The notes under the pieces were generated by a model. That model searched no databases, was not told where the DNA came from, and saw only the letters and a list, made by a program, of their open reading frames with translations. Both the position numbers and the translations under genes were made by a program. Positions 35,028-42,427 of a DNA stretch of 64,000 nt are shown in pieces. Positions within the stretch are counted from its first letter, which is position 1. Each line of letters opens with the position of its first letter. The stretch is taken from NCBI GenBank assembly GCA_025980665.1, contig JAICXC010000005.1, positions 1-64,000 of the forward strand, written 5' to 3'. This DNA is from Bryobacteraceae bacterium (lineage in GTDB: Bacteria; Acidobacteriota; Terriglobia; Bryobacterales; Bryobacteraceae).

Positions 35028-36216
35028 CAGCCCGCGGCCGGCTGAGCCACAGCCAGACTAGTGTCCCGACCAAGGGCAACAAGCTCATCGAAATGAACGT
35101 CGCGGCATACCAATGCCGGTCGAACCAGGCTCCGTAAACCGGCTGAATGACGGCCTGGACCGCTCCCCAGGACCCCGATCCGATTCCAGCGACCATCCCG
35201 ATGCGATCCGCAGGAAAGATGCGCGAGCCTACGCGCAGCGACATCACGACGAAGCCGTCGGCGATGAAGGTCGACCAGGTGAAAAGGGCGATCGCGACGA
35301 TCCAGGAATGGGCCAGAGTCATGCAAGCGGTCGGCAGGGAGAGAATTGTTAGCAGCACAAAGATCCGGACCGGGCGATCCTGATTGGCCGCGAAGCGATC
35401 GGCCACCCAGCCCCAGAAGAAGTATCCGATTTCCCAGCCGACCATGGGGATCCACAAGACGTTGGCCAGTTGCGCCTGGGAGAGGCCCAGAGCGCGGTTC
35501 AGATACAGCGGGCTCAAATACGCCGCGACCCCCAACGCCAGTCCACCCAATCCGAAGCTCGACACAATGATCCACACGCGGCGCTCGCGCAGATCGGGCC
35601 ACTGGATCTTTAGCGGACGGCGGTCTTCCGTTTGCGCTGGCAAGAACGGCGGCCGTGCGACGCGCCACCACAGGATCAGCCACAGAACGCCCAGGAATCC
35701 CGTGAGGAGAAATGCGAATCTCCAGCCGTAGCGCTGGGCGATGGGAATGATTATCGGCGGAGTGATCAGCGCACCCAGGGACGCGCCGCTGTAGCCGAGC
35801 GCCATGCCTCGCGATTGCTTGTTGAGCGGAAGCGCCTCCGCGGCGGTGCGCAGAGCGCCAGGGAAGGCCGCGCCTTCGCCGAACCCGAGTAGCGCGCGAG
35901 CCATCGCGAAGCCGATCAGGCCGTTCAATCCTGCATGGGACACACTTGCCACGGTCCAGATGAGCACCGCGATTGCCATGCCGCGACGCAAACCGATGTA
36001 ATCCAAGAACGACCCGAATACGGGGTTCATGATCATGTAGGTGACGGAAAAGGCGGAAACGGCCCAGCCATAGTCGCCAGCGGTCATTCCGGTGTCAGAA
36101 AGGATAGTGGGCGATAGGGCGGCTAGAACCTGCCGGTCGATGTACCCTAGCAGGGTGCACAACATCATCGTGGTGGGCGCGACCCACATGCGCCAACCCG
36201 GAGCAGGGCGATTCAT
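34978..36216 (-). CDS. MFS transporter (ACS/sugar-acid type)
   Basis: A 412-residue twelve-helix membrane transporter. The start ATG at 36216 has GGGA upstream and gives the family N-terminus. Signatures are LLGYIDRQVLAALSPTI in TM1 and GSFLDYIGLRRGMAIAV after TM2. Its last 50 bases overlap the opposite cytochrome gene. The start is only 21 bases from the divergent MaoC-like gene, which suggests shared regulation. The transported solute may be an organic acid; this is family-based inference. Confidence 0.88.
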   Translation of the reverse strand: MNRPAPGWRMWVAPTTMMLCTLLGYIDRQVLAALSPTILSDTGMTAGDYGWAVSAFSVTYMIMNPVFGSFLDYIGLRRGMAIAVLIWTVASVSHAGLNGLIGFAMARALLGFGEGAAFPGALRTAAEALPLNKQSRGMALGYSGASLGALITPPIIIPIAQRYGWRFAFLLTGFLGVLWLILWWRVARPPFLPAQTEDRRPLKIQWPDLRERRVWIIVSSFGLGGLALGVAAYLSPLYLNRALGLSQAQLANVLWIPMVGWEIGYFFWGWVADRFAANQDRPVRIFVLLTILSLPTACMTLAHSWIVAIALFTWSTFIADGFVVMSLRVGSRIFPADRIGMVAGIGSGSWGAVQAVIQPVYGAWFDRHWYAATFISMSLLPLVGTLVWLWLSRPRAASASADTSSTARAVRG

Positions 36217-36237
36217 CACGGTCCCGGCCAGTCTAAC

Positions 36238-37059
36238 ATGAGCCTTACGGATTGGATTGGGAAAACGGAGACGCGGACGGATACAGTAACCGCGGGACCC
36301 GTCGCGGCTTTGTCGGCGACGCTTGACCGCGAGGATCCAGATCCGCAGCCGGGCGATCCGTTGCCGGCCTTGTGGCACTGGTTGTATTTCCTGGATCGGC
36401 ATCGGGCTTCGGACCTGGGTCCCGATGGTCACGCTCGCCGGGGCGGTTTGCTGCCGCCTGTGCCTCTACCCAGGCGCATGTGGGCCGGGAGCCGGCTCGA
36501 ATTCCATCATCCCTTGCGTGTTGGCGATCAGATGACGCGAGAGACTCGCGTGATCGATATCAAGGAGAAGCAGGGGCGCAGCGGGCCACTGGTGTTCGTC
36601 GTCGTGCGGCACGAGATCTCGAATTCTGCCGGGGTGGCGGTGGCCGAGGAACACGATATTGTCTATCGAGAGCACGGTCCTGCAGCGCCTGCTCAGGCTG
36701 CTCCGATCGATGCCGCCTGGGAGCGAACAGTCGCTGCGGACGACGTGCTGCTGTTCCGATATTCGGCGCTGACCTTCAACGCGCATCGGATCCATTATGA
36801 TCGCCGCTATGCGACCGAGGTCGAAGGATATCCGGGCCTGGTAGTGCACGGTCCTTTAATCGCGACGCTTTTGATGGATCTTCTGCGACGAAGTTTACCT
36901 CAGGCGAACGTCGTGAAATTCAACTTTCGCGCAGTCAGCCCGCTCTTCGACATGGGGCCGTTTGTGGTGTGCGGAAAACCCGACGGCAAGACTGTCAAAC
37001 TGTGGGCGAAAGACACGGCCGGTAATCTGGCGATATCAGCGGAGGCGTTAATCGGTTAA
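36238..37059 (+). CDS. HTD2-like MaoC dehydratase (mesaconyl-/itaconyl-CoA hydratase family)
   Basis: A 273-residue double hot-dog hydratase. The N-terminus LTDWIGKTETRTDTVTAGPVAALSATLDRED, with WHWLYFLD and RRMWAGSRLEFHHPLRVGD, is typical of the HTD2/mesaconyl-C4-CoA hydratase group; the catalytic hot-dog has FNAHRIHYDRRYATEVEGYPGLVVHGPL, here with the RIHYD and VHGPL motifs. It probably hydrates a branched unsaturated acyl-CoA. No ribosome site is seen before the ATG. The end overlaps the transketolase-like gene on the other strand by 12 bases. Confidence 0.87.
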   Translation: MSLTDWIGKTETRTDTVTAGPVAALSATLDREDPDPQPGDPLPALWHWLYFLDRHRASDLGPDGHARRGGLLPPVPLPRRMWAGSRLEFHHPLRVGDQMTRETRVIDIKEKQGRSGPLVFVVVRHEISNSAGVAVAEEHDIVYREHGPAAPAQAAPIDAAWERTVAADDVLLFRYSALTFNAHRIHYDRRYATEVEGYPGLVVHGPLIATLLMDLLRRSLPQANVVKFNFRAVSPLFDMGPFVVCGKPDGKTVKLWAKDTAGNLAISAEALIG

Positions 37060-39573
37060 CAGATTTCGCTGCCGGTTGATTCGCTGATCGCGCTCGGATG
37101 CGAACCGCTGGATCCCGTTAAAGATTGACTTTGGGTCCAGATGAGCCTCGGCGATCACCTCCCCCTCCAGCCCTCCTGTAAGCCATTGGTTATCCCAATC
37201 CGACGTCAGCGAATATTCGTCCGTCAGTGGGGCTACATCTCGCAAAGGCCATACGCGGCGGGTTCCGGTGCTGACAACCATCAGATCGTAGTACGCCTCA
37301 GGCGGAAGGACACTTTTCCGATATGACTCAGGTTGGCGATCGAATAGCTCCTCGCTGATCGCGGCGACCACCTTCACGTTGATCCCGGCTTCGTCGAGCT
37401 TCGGCAGCGTACTCACCAAATTCACCGTGGAGCTCGATCCTTGCGTGACGACGTAGCCGTGTCGCGGTTTATCGGGCGCGAAATCACGGATCACGTAAAA
37501 GCCTTTGGCAGCAGCACGCAGATCCGTGTCGGCAAACTTGCTGCGGTCGGCGACCGGAAAATCCGGACGAGCTACTTCGAGCGTGATAATGCCGACTTTC
37601 GCTTCGCGCGCGGCGATCTCGGCCGCGGCGAAATAGGCGGGAGCCACATCGTTGTAATCCCAAAAATTCAAGTGGATCGTCTGGCCGCGCGGGAACAGCT
37701 TCCACACCTGCGGCGCAAAGATGCCGAAGTGCGTGCGCCCGTCGGCTGCTGTCTCGGGCCCCGAATGCGCCACCAAGATATGGAGGACACCCATGCGAAA
37801 TTTGCTGTCCTGATTCTGCTGGCTCCAGACGCGCGCTGGCGTATACATCAACGGAGTAAAGGCGCCATAGGTGCCGCTGATGGCCCAGACGCCTGCGAAC
37901 TTATCGGGATCGAGCGAGGCATTCTGCCCGGCCAGGCCAATGGCGGTCGACACGTTGCCGGCTTCCTGGATCGCTGCCTTGAGGCGCGTGCCCAGCGGAT
38001 TCGTTTCCGGATCGTAGTGGCCCCACATGCTGCCGTGCTCGAGATTGATGGATTCGGAAAGGTCGGCAGCGATCGTCAGGAACCGATTCCCAGTCACGTA
38101 GTTCATCCACTTGACGATTTCCGAAATGCAGCGCCGCGTGCCGGCCACTTCGCCTGGCTTGCGGAAGAGCGTGATGTTCACCTGCTTTTCCGCGCCGGAA
38201 ACTTCGTTCTTGACCGAGACTTTCTGGGGTTCTTCGGGAAGATTCGCGACGCGCAGGCGCTCATCGAGAAACGGATCGTGCTTGACGTCGATTCGCAGCG
38301 GCACATTGTCCTTGAGAGTGTCACCGATCTCGACCAACCGGTCTGCCAGCCAGTCTCCCAACCCATTCTTGTCGAGTACCGACATCGCGATGTCGATATT
38401 GGTCTTGTACTGGATCAACCGCTCGCGCGTATCCTTCGTCGCACCATCGCGAATCCCCTGGAAGGTGACGCCGTATCTCTTCTCGAAGGTTTGGGCCAGC
38501 GCGATGAAGTACTCGGAGTTCATCTTGAACGCGTAGGGATGGCTGGGGAAGCCCAGTAGCTGTTGCCCCGCCTCGGGGATCTGGCCGTTCATGGCCGCGG
38601 GCCAGTAACCCTTGGCCGTGTTGCCGATGACCACGATAGGACGGCGATCTTTCCCATCCCAATCTTCCATGGTCTTGAGCGCCGCCACGACCTGGTCATA
38701 GTCGTTGCCGTTTTCGACGGCGAAGACATTCCATCCATAAGAAGACCACTGGTCGATCAGGTCATAGGCTTTGTACTTCGAGTCGATCACTCCGCCGAGG
38801 AGCGAATCGTCGATGCCCGCATTGTTATCGGAGATCATCACGCGAAGGCGCTTGCCGACCTTCAGTGCGAGTGCCTGAGTCTTGAGCTCCTGGGCGTGAC
38901 CTTCGGTCATGGCGAACTCGCCTTCGAACGCGATCACTTTCGGGGCTTCGATCGAGGCGCCCACGACATCCCAGAACGCGGCTTTCCCGGCAGCCGTGGC
39001 GATACCGATACCGGACGGTCCGCCGTTGACATCGTTGGTGACGTCCGTCGTTTCCGCATGCCCGGCCAGCGCCTTAATGCCGCGTGCTTTGGCCTGCGCG
39101 AAAAGCGGATGATCCGCGAGACCGGCGTCCTGAAGCAGCGTTTTCATCGCACCCGCGCCGCGCCGGAACCCGAGCGCGTCGATCGGCAAAATCGCTATGT
39201 GCGGATCGGCGAAGTACTTCTGGTTGCCGGTCGCTTCGAACTTACGGGCAAGAGCCTGGCCCATGATCATCCACAAGGCGTAACAAGTGGGGATGCAGTG
39301 GCCGCCGGCCAGCATGAACTTGTCGCAATAAGGATGCTTGGGGCGGCGATAGTCGTAGCGCAGGCCGCCGAGTTCCGGTCCCGCCAGGTGGATCGCGACG
39401 TTGTAAGGCGTATACGCCAGTGGACCGCCGAAGTGTCCGGTCTGAGAATAATTCCCCAGCAGCACCAGCGTCATGCAGGTCATAAACCCGACGTCTTCCA
39501 GACGTTCGCGGTCGTAGGGCGACGTGAGCCGGTCGAGTCGTGAAAGTGATGTCGTGGCCATGGAAGTCGCCAT
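37048..39573 (-). CDS. Unusual long transketolase-superfamily (TPP-dependent) enzyme
   Basis: An 841-residue thiamine-diphosphate enzyme. The ATG at 39573 has GTGGGA upstream. The first half carries a TPP/Mg-binding region AFEGEFAMTEGHAQELKTQ followed by VMISDNNAGIDDS, which parallels the transketolase GDG...DDN motif. The second half has the pyrimidine-binding domain (LTIAADLSESINLEHGS; AHSGPETAADGRTHFGIFAPQ), and the C-terminal domain has VTQGSSSTVNLVSTLPKLDEAGI. It is longer than transketolase (about 660) and closer in size to AceE, but HCIPTCYALWM replaces the usual GH motif. The substrate is unknown. It is divergent from a small exported protein gene. Confidence 0.85.
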   Translation of the reverse strand: MATSMATTSLSRLDRLTSPYDRERLEDVGFMTCMTLVLLGNYSQTGHFGGPLAYTPYNVAIHLAGPELGGLRYDYRRPKHPYCDKFMLAGGHCIPTCYALWMIMGQALARKFEATGNQKYFADPHIAILPIDALGFRRGAGAMKTLLQDAGLADHPLFAQAKARGIKALAGHAETTDVTNDVNGGPSGIGIATAAGKAAFWDVVGASIEAPKVIAFEGEFAMTEGHAQELKTQALALKVGKRLRVMISDNNAGIDDSLLGGVIDSKYKAYDLIDQWSSYGWNVFAVENGNDYDQVVAALKTMEDWDGKDRRPIVVIGNTAKGYWPAAMNGQIPEAGQQLLGFPSHPYAFKMNSEYFIALAQTFEKRYGVTFQGIRDGATKDTRERLIQYKTNIDIAMSVLDKNGLGDWLADRLVEIGDTLKDNVPLRIDVKHDPFLDERLRVANLPEEPQKVSVKNEVSGAEKQVNITLFRKPGEVAGTRRCISEIVKWMNYVTGNRFLTIAADLSESINLEHGSMWGHYDPETNPLGTRLKAAIQEAGNVSTAIGLAGQNASLDPDKFAGVWAISGTYGAFTPLMYTPARVWSQQNQDSKFRMGVLHILVAHSGPETAADGRTHFGIFAPQVWKLFPRGQTIHLNFWDYNDVAPAYFAAAEIAAREAKVGIITLEVARPDFPVADRSKFADTDLRAAAKGFYVIRDFAPDKPRHGYVVTQGSSSTVNLVSTLPKLDEAGINVKVVAAISEELFDRQPESYRKSVLPPEAYYDLMVVSTGTRRVWPLRDVAPLTDEYSLTSDWDNQWLTGGLEGEVIAEAHLDPKSIFNGIQRFASERDQRINRQRNLLTD

Positions 39574-39621
39574 TATCCCACGGATTGCACGCTTGGCCGA
39601 TTGGCTCGTCAACGTTTATGT

Positions 39622-39933
39622 ATGAAGCGAATTATGGTTATCAGTCTGGCCCTCGGGATCGTGGCAGCGTTGGTGTGGGCTCAACAGACCAAAGCCCGCG
39701 CTACGGTCTACGCCCAGTACGAAGTGCGGTCGGTTTTTCCACGCGAGACGTCACCGGCAATGTATGAGCAGGTGTCCCAGCAGGAAGTCCAGAGTCTGGC
39801 TTCGCAAGGCTGGGAGTTGGTAAGCGTGACGCCGTTCGTTTATCGCAACGAGGAACGCGGTAGCGCACCGACCAATAGGCCTGCCGTGACGCAAACGTAT
39901 CCGGCCTATTTCTTTAAGCGGGTCAAGCGTTAG
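39622..39933 (+). CDS. Small exported protein with DUF4177-like motif
   Basis: A 103-residue secreted protein. A signal peptide (IMVISLALGIVAALVWAQQ) precedes YAQYEVRSVFPRE and the segment LASQGWELVSVTPFVYRNE, similar to the DUF4177 pattern in which a short Y-x-V strand and a GWELV strand pair. Ends with basic residues (YFFKRVKR). Function unknown. The ATG at 39622 is 48 bases from the divergent transketolase-like gene and lacks a clear ribosome site. Confidence 0.65.
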   Translation: MKRIMVISLALGIVAALVWAQQTKARATVYAQYEVRSVFPRETSPAMYEQVSQQEVQSLASQGWELVSVTPFVYRNEERGSAPTNRPAVTQTYPAYFFKRVKR

Positions 39934-39938
39934 TCCGG

Positions 39939-40418
39939 TTATATTGCGACTGCCGCGGTTTCGTATTGAAGCTCGAGCATCGCACCCGGCTCGACGCCGG
40001 ACCACTGCTGAAACAGCTCGCTGCGCCTCTTTTTCACGCGCACAATTTCGTCAAAGCTCAGCTCGCGCGAACCTTTCATTGCAGCGAATTCGTTAAACTC
40101 GTCGACGGTCCAGATCTGGCCTCCGGCTCGCTCCGCATCGAAAAGCCCCACGATGCTCTCGACCTCCGCCGCTTCCGGCGGCAAAGGCCCGCGAGCGCCT
40201 TTTCCGGTGGTGTCCTCAATCTCCCAACCCTCGGCGATCAGTCCAAAAAATCCTCGTCGATATCCGAGCGTGGTTTCCACCGCGAAAAGCGTCAGGTCGT
40301 GCAGCGCAAAGAACGCAGCGTGGCGATCGGTCTGCTTTTGCCATGTCACCGACCCCTCGGCGCGGACGCAGCGCGGCACGCCCGAGCCGTTCCCCTTCTT
40401 GGTGATCTGCACACGCAT
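39939..40418 (-). CDS. Conserved protein of unknown function
   Basis: A 159-residue soluble protein. It begins MRVQITKKGNGSGVPRC and contains GSVTWQKQTDRHAAFFALHDLTLFAVETTLGYRRGFFGLIAEGW, of which HAAFFALHDLTLFAVE and GYRRGFFGLIAEGW look strongly conserved. Charged, helical C-terminus. No signal peptide. I do not recognise a named family. A TTG three codons upstream (40427) is an alternative start. It ends 17 bases after SDR gene's stop region and may be transcribed with it. Confidence 0.65.
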   Translation of the reverse strand: MRVQITKKGNGSGVPRCVRAEGSVTWQKQTDRHAAFFALHDLTLFAVETTLGYRRGFFGLIAEGWEIEDTTGKGARGPLPPEAAEVESIVGLFDAERAGGQIWTVDEFNEFAAMKGSRELSFDEIVRVKKRRSELFQQWSGVEPGAMLELQYETAAVAI

Positions 40419-40435
40419 TGTGATCAAGAAATGAC

Positions 40436-41140
40436 TTAATCCGCGGGATTAGTGGCGAAGACGGTTAGTTCGGTGACGAAGCCGCGATCTTCCATTTCGA
40501 GCACCGACTTCACCGCATGCGCGATGTCTTCGGGCCGCAGTTTGCTGGGGTTATCTTTCTGCTCGAAGCCCGCCGCCGTGCCGAAACTGGTGATCACTTC
40601 GCTGGGGTTCACCAGAAACACGCGGATGTTGTTCTTGCGCAGTTCCTGACGCCAGCATTCGGTCATCCCCCGCAACGCGAACTTGCTGGCGTAATATGCC
40701 GTACCGTTGGGTGCACCCCGATGCGACGCTGTGGAGCCGATATTCACGATGTTGCCTCGATTTTTGGAGATGAAGTGCTTGGCTGCTTCGCGGGCCATCA
40801 GCATCGCGCCGGTGACATTCGTGGCGAAGGTGCGCTCGAAGCTCGCGAGATCGAAATCGACCAATTTCTTGAAGGTACCGAGGCCGGCATTATTGACCAG
40901 GATGTCGAGATCGCCGAACTTTTCCAGAGTCTCGCGCATGGTGCGCTGCACGTCGGCCTCCTTGGAGACGTCGGCATGGATGGGATGTGCGCCTAACTCT
41001 TTGGCCGCTTTGTCGAGCTTGGCTTTATCGCGCCCGGTAATCGCGACACGCGCGCCGCTATCGATCAGGCTCTTGGCGATGCCGTGTCCGATTCCCGCGC
41101 TTCCACCAGTAACGAGAGCAACTGCGTTTTTCAGATTCAT
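40436..41140 (-). CDS. Short-chain dehydrogenase/reductase
   Basis: A 234-residue Rossmann oxidoreductase. The cofactor motif is TGGSAGIGHGIAKSL, then LVNNAGLGTFKK, the catalytic serine in VNIGSTASHRG and YYASKFALRGM with the Tyr and Lys of YxxxK. An R/K at the end of the second strand (ITGRDKAK) suggests NADPH. It is of the FabG-like single-domain type; the substrate is unknown. It is divergent from mtgA with 33 bases between starts. Confidence 0.9.
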   Translation of the reverse strand: MNLKNAVALVTGGSAGIGHGIAKSLIDSGARVAITGRDKAKLDKAAKELGAHPIHADVSKEADVQRTMRETLEKFGDLDILVNNAGLGTFKKLVDFDLASFERTFATNVTGAMLMAREAAKHFISKNRGNIVNIGSTASHRGAPNGTAYYASKFALRGMTECWRQELRKNNIRVFLVNPSEVITSFGTAAGFEQKDNPSKLRPEDIAHAVKSVLEMEDRGFVTELTVFATNPAD

Positions 41141-41173
41141 TCTTGAAACAGTCTAGCGCAGGCTTTTGCGCCG

Positions 41174-41913
41174 GTGCGCCATACTTGTGCATTGAAGACC
41201 CAATTGAATAAGGCGCGAAAAACCAAAACCAATCCCCGCCGCAAGCGCCCATTTTGGAAGCGATTAATCGTTGCTGCGATAGTTCTTCTGCTCGGGTTGC
41301 ATGTCCTGTTTGCCATCGCGCTTTTGGGCCTGCGCTATATCGATCCCCCGACCACTGGTGTGCAGATCCAGCGGCGCGTCGAGTCGTTCTTCGCATCCGG
41401 AACATACAAGAAACGGCAGACCTTCATGCCGCTTCATCGCATCTCGCCAACGCTTCAGCACGCCGTGATCGCGGCCGAAGACGGCAACTTCTATAAACAC
41501 TACGGCATCGACTGGGGCCAGGTGCGGCAGGTGATCGAGGATAGCGCCGATGCGGGCGAAGTGACCCGTGGCGCTTCCACCATCCCGCAACAGCTGGTCA
41601 AGAATCTTTTTTTACCACCCACCGTAATCCGGTGAGAAAAGCCTTCGAGTACACTTTGGCGCCCATGGCGGTGATGATTCTGGGGCGAAATCGCGTGCTG
41701 GAGCTGTATCTCAACGTGATTGAGTGGGGGCCGGGCGTTTTCGGCGCCCAAGCCGCGGCCGAGTTTCACTATCACACCACGGCTGCGGCGCTGAACCGTG
41801 AGCAATCGGCGCGGCTGGCCGCTATCCTGCCGTCGCCTCGAAGGCGCAAGCCGGAACGGATGAGTCAGTACAGCGCCATCATTCAAGAGCGGATGCGGCT
41901 TCTGGGATGGTAA
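41174..41913 (+). pseudogene. mtgA: Monofunctional peptidoglycan glycosyltransferase, interrupted by a -1 frameshift at a slippery site
   Basis: A GT51 enzyme polymerising lipid II into glycan strands at the inner membrane. The first part (41174-41635) has one membrane helix, the catalytic Glu in AAEDGNFYKHYGIDWG, and GASTIPQQLVKNLFL; it then stops at TGA 41633. The second part continues in the -1 frame from 41614 with RKAFEYTLAPMAVMILGR, ELYLNVIEWGPGVFGAQ and a normal C-terminus to 41913. Joined at 41614 the protein is about 246 residues and reads NLFL-TTHRNPVRKAFE, which fits the family. All catalytic motifs are kept. It may be a sequencing or real deletion, or programmed frameshifting. The start is GTG 41174 or TTG 41192; neither has a good ribosome site. 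Confidence 0.8.
41608..41634 (+). promoter_or_regulatory. Candidate -1 ribosomal frameshift signal in mtgA
   Basis: In the zero frame the codons CTT TTT TTA form the heptamer T_TTT_TTA at 41608-41614, the slippery sequence known from retroviral frameshifting. Five bases later CACCG (41620-41624) pairs with CGGTG (41630-41634) in a five-base-loop hairpin. Slipping back one base gives the family-consistent reading NLFLTTH. The hairpin is small, so activity is uncertain. Confidence 0.4.
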
Positions 41914-41953
41914 TTTATGATATGCTGAGCCCCGGCCAGGGAGGAATGCGGTT

Positions 41954-42415
41954 TTGAAAAAGACGATGTGGAAAATGGCGTATTTACGGTCTGCTGCGGC
42001 TTTAATGGTGGGCTTAGGAGTAGGCTGGTTCGGGCTTCCGAGCTTGGCGCAGAGTGGTGACACCTACAAGACACGGCTCTCCGCGCTGCCTGCCGACGCC
42101 AAGACGCGGCCCGATCTCGCCGGCACCGGTACAGTCACCGCCACCCTCTCCGGCACGAAACTTACCGTGAATGGAACCTTCGAGGGACTGAAGACTAACG
42201 CGGTTTCGGCGAAGCTCCAGAACGGCATCGTCGCCGGTGTGCGTGGGCCGGCGTTTGCCGACCTTACGATTACCAAAGCCATGAGTGGGACAATCACCGG
42301 ATCGGCCGATCTAAATCCGGAACAATTGCAGAATTTGAAAAAGGGCGGAATCTACGTCCAGATCTATACTGAAAAACCCAAGGATGGTACGCTGTGGGGC
42401 TGGCTGCAACATTAG
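41954..42415 (+). CDS. Exported CHRD-domain protein
   Basis: A 153-residue secreted protein. The start is TTG at 41954 with AGGGAGGA upstream. A signal peptide (SAAALMVGLGVGWFGLPSLAQ) is followed by a CHRD-type beta domain, first recognised in chordin, with the strands TGTGTVTATLSGTKLTVNGTFEG and ADLTITKAMSGTITGSADLNPEQLQNLKKGGIYVQIYTEKP (LKKGGIYVQIYT is the diagnostic piece). It is 12 bases ahead of the quinoprotein gene, so it probably assists that enzyme or its surface attachment. Confidence 0.82.
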   Translation: MKKTMWKMAYLRSAAALMVGLGVGWFGLPSLAQSGDTYKTRLSALPADAKTRPDLAGTGTVTATLSGTKLTVNGTFEGLKTNAVSAKLQNGIVAGVRGPAFADLTITKAMSGTITGSADLNPEQLQNLKKGGIYVQIYTEKPKDGTLWGWLQH

Positions 42416-42427
42416 GAGACACCTTTC

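Noticed and set aside
37441-39543. Two long plus-strand frames opposite the transketolase-like gene
   Set aside because: They cover a gene with clear TPP-enzyme motifs and show no recognisable domain, signal or start site.
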